Assembly: GCA_001595885.1 (NCBI GenBank)
Contig: LSSH01000110.1
Coordinates: 1 to 16,171 of the forward strand
Length of the DNA: 16,171 nt
Direction: 5' to 3'
Source: Candidatus Proteinoplasmatales archaeon SG8-5
Lineage (GTDB): Archaea; Thermoplasmatota; Thermoplasmata; SG8-5
Part shown: in pieces, positions 14,623 through 16,171 of the stretch
How positions within the stretch are numbered: position 1 is the stretch's first letter
How the letters are laid out: each line of letters starts with the position of its first letter
Made by a program: the position numbers and the translations under genes
Notes under the pieces: generated by a model
What the model was told of the DNA's origin: nothing
Seen by the model: the letters and a program-made list of their open reading frames with translations, nothing else
The model's database searches: none

Positions 14623-16171
14623 ATGAAAATAACTAGGAGAAAGGCTTGGGACACAACCGGCGTCTCCGAGGTAGTTGCCACCATACTCACCCTCTCCATC
14701 ACCGTGGTATTGTTCTCAACCATCATCACCATGGTCAACACCTTTCCGACGCCGAACGATAACGTGTACACGGAATTCAGCGCCAACATCGAATGGCTGG
14801 AGCCGATGGACGGCGGCGGGGCCTACATCCGCATCACGAATACAGGCGGCGTCATCATGACCCGTACTTGGTGCAGGATCATCCTCAGCGTCGATAACAC
14901 GACCCACAATCTGTACACCAGAGGCGTTCTCGGAGTCCAGGATTACGGCTTGGGCCCCGGGGTAGTGGGTCATAAGGGTCCGGACAACGGGGACTTCGAT
15001 TGGGACACCGGCGAGATATGGACGATCAGGCAGTACCCGGCGAACATCACGGAGAAGTCGGACGTCGGGGTGATGATAGTCGACCTGCAGGCGAACGCGG
15101 TCGTCTGGACGGCCACTCTGCTCGGGAAGAAGAACCAGTTCGGCCCGATCATATCCGACCTGTGGGTGGATTCGGACGCACGGACATTGAGGCGCGACCC
15201 GGTCAAGTTCGGCACGAAGTTCTATTTCTATGCGACGGTCAGCGACCCTGACGGCGACCTTGACGCCAGCTCGGTACGGGCTGACCTGTCATCCGTGAAC
15301 ATCCTATTCAACAATGTTCCGTTGTACGGCATTGGCAACAGGACCTTCCGCAGTGACGAACTGGACGGACCGCAGGAAGGCACCGTGCCTGTAGGATATC
15401 ACATGGCCATCGTATACGCCAATGACACGAACAATCACTACAGCTCGGTCACGGGCAGGATACCCGTCGGCCAGGACCTGGGCGGCCAGCCCAACCTGGT
15501 GGTACACAAGAGCGACCTGCGGGTGAGCGACCTCAATCCGACAAACGGCCAGGACATCTCAGTGACGGTCACGGTCACGAACTACGGGGGAGCGTGCAAG
15601 GCATCACTACAGTTCCACGACATCGTGGCCAACGTATCGACCCTCATAAATAACGAATCGTATAATTTCACAATAGCCGAGGCTCCTGCCCAGCACACGA
15701 AGACCATTACGTTCACCATCAAAGGCGGCGGCCACCACGTAATCAACGCCTCCGCCTACCCGGTCAACGCCACCGACTTCAACCCGCATAATAATTACAA
15801 CACCATCGACATCAACGTCATGCCCACCATACTCCTGGTCGATGACGATTCAAGGATGGCCGACGGTTCGTGGTACGACACGGTCAGCTACATGAAGGCC
15901 TCGCTGGACGCCTGCGATTTCAAGTACGACGTATACATCGTCAACCCGGGTAACGACGGCCCCCACTACGAGTTCGGGGAGTACGCCCTGAAGAATTACG
16001 ATATAGTGATATGGATGTGCGGTTACAAGTCCACCGGCACCTTGACGGCCAACGACCAGATTCACATCGAGAAGTTCCTGAACGATTTCAACGGCGGGGG
16101 AGTGAACGGCGGCAGCCTGTGGCTTATCGGCCAGAACCTCTTCGACGACCCGGCTGTGGCCAATTCGTTCT
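14623..16171 (+). CDS. Second pilin-anchored surface protein, paralogue of the preceding gene, cut by window end
   Basis: The open frame runs from ATG at 14623 to the window edge (516 codons, no stop). The start follows GGGGGTGAGG, and the gene begins 14 bases after the stop of the giant gene, so the two form an operon. The N-terminus again has a pilin-type signal: RRKAWDTTG, cleavage before VSEVVAT, then a hydrophobic helix. The following domains are colinear with the first protein: a beta-rich domain (about 40-190), a bridging domain with DPDGDLDASSV, a CARDB-like domain (about 290-402, starting PNLVVHKSDLRVSDLNPTNG) and a Rossmann-like domain opening with ILLVDDDSRM and continuing with YDIVIWMCGY and GGSLWLIGQ. 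The shared order of domains shows tandem duplication. Whether it also carries a vWA domain cannot be seen here. Confidence 0.85.
   Translation, partial: MKITRRKAWDTTGVSEVVATILTLSITVVLFSTIITMVNTFPTPNDNVYTEFSANIEWLEPMDGGGAYIRITNTGGVIMTRTWCRIILSVDNTTHNLYTRGVLGVQDYGLGPGVVGHKGPDNGDFDWDTGEIWTIRQYPANITEKSDVGVMIVDLQANAVVWTATLLGKKNQFGPIISDLWVDSDARTLRRDPVKFGTKFYFYATVSDPDGDLDASSVRADLSSVNILFNNVPLYGIGNRTFRSDELDGPQEGTVPVGYHMAIVYANDTNNHYSSVTGRIPVGQDLGGQPNLVVHKSDLRVSDLNPTNGQDISVTVTVTNYGGACKASLQFHDIVANVSTLINNESYNFTIAEAPAQHTKTITFTIKGGGHHVINASAYPVNATDFNPHNNYNTIDINVMPTILLVDDDSRMADGSWYDTVSYMKASLDACDFKYDVYIVNPGNDGPHYEFGEYALKNYDIVIWMCGYKSTGTLTANDQIHIEKFLNDFNGGGVNGGSLWLIGQNLFDDPAVANSF

Overview
The window looks like a chromosomal segment of an uncultured euryarchaeon, most likely of the Thermoplasmatota (Thermoplasmata). 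The reasons are: an RPA gene followed by its RPA-associated partner; archaeal TATA-type promoters a short way upstream of starts; Shine-Dalgarno sites matching the archaeal 16S 3' end (AGGTGAT); archaeal type IV pilin signal peptides; a DUF835 domain; and many small zinc-ribbon proteins. Coding DNA is GC-rich and dense, with short AT-rich intergenic stretches. I see no rRNA, tRNA, CRISPR array or insertion sequence.

Left part (1-1693): the 3' end of a replication protein A gene overlaps (ATGA) a gene for an RPA-associated OB-fold protein. A small PRC-barrel protein, resembling the archaeal cell-division CdpB type, converges on it with one base between the stop codons.

Centre (1826-7462): this is a signalling-like neighbourhood. 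A 734-residue protein carries a bacterial-type DnaA AAA+ ATPase core between an N-terminal domain plus zinc ribbon and a C-terminal DUF835 domain. Convergent to it is a protein with three zinc ribbons and helical repeats, which appears to start at a CTG codon. Divergent from that is a single-domain KaiC/RadA-like ATPase. Next comes a long coiled coil whose two C-terminal zinc ribbons lie in the +1 frame, so the gene is frameshifted, either truly, by sequence error, or by programmed recoding.

Right part (7637-16171): a two-gene tandem of giant surface proteins. The first (2323 residues) has a pilin-type signal anchor followed by CARDB/Ig-like repeats, two Rossmann-like glutamine-amidotransferase-fold domains, a von Willebrand factor A domain with an intact metal site, three Big_5-type Ig repeats and jelly-roll (MAM-like) domains. 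The second begins 14 bases later, has the same N-terminal layout and runs off the window. A 16-bp perfect palindrome just upstream of the TATA box suggests that the giant operon is under specific control.

The most unusual items are the archaeal DnaA-core/DUF835 fusion, the frameshifted coiled-coil/zinc-ribbon gene, the apparent CTG start with an ideal ribosome binding site, and the giant pilin-anchored vWA protein, in which a block of domains seems to be inserted inside a jelly-roll domain.
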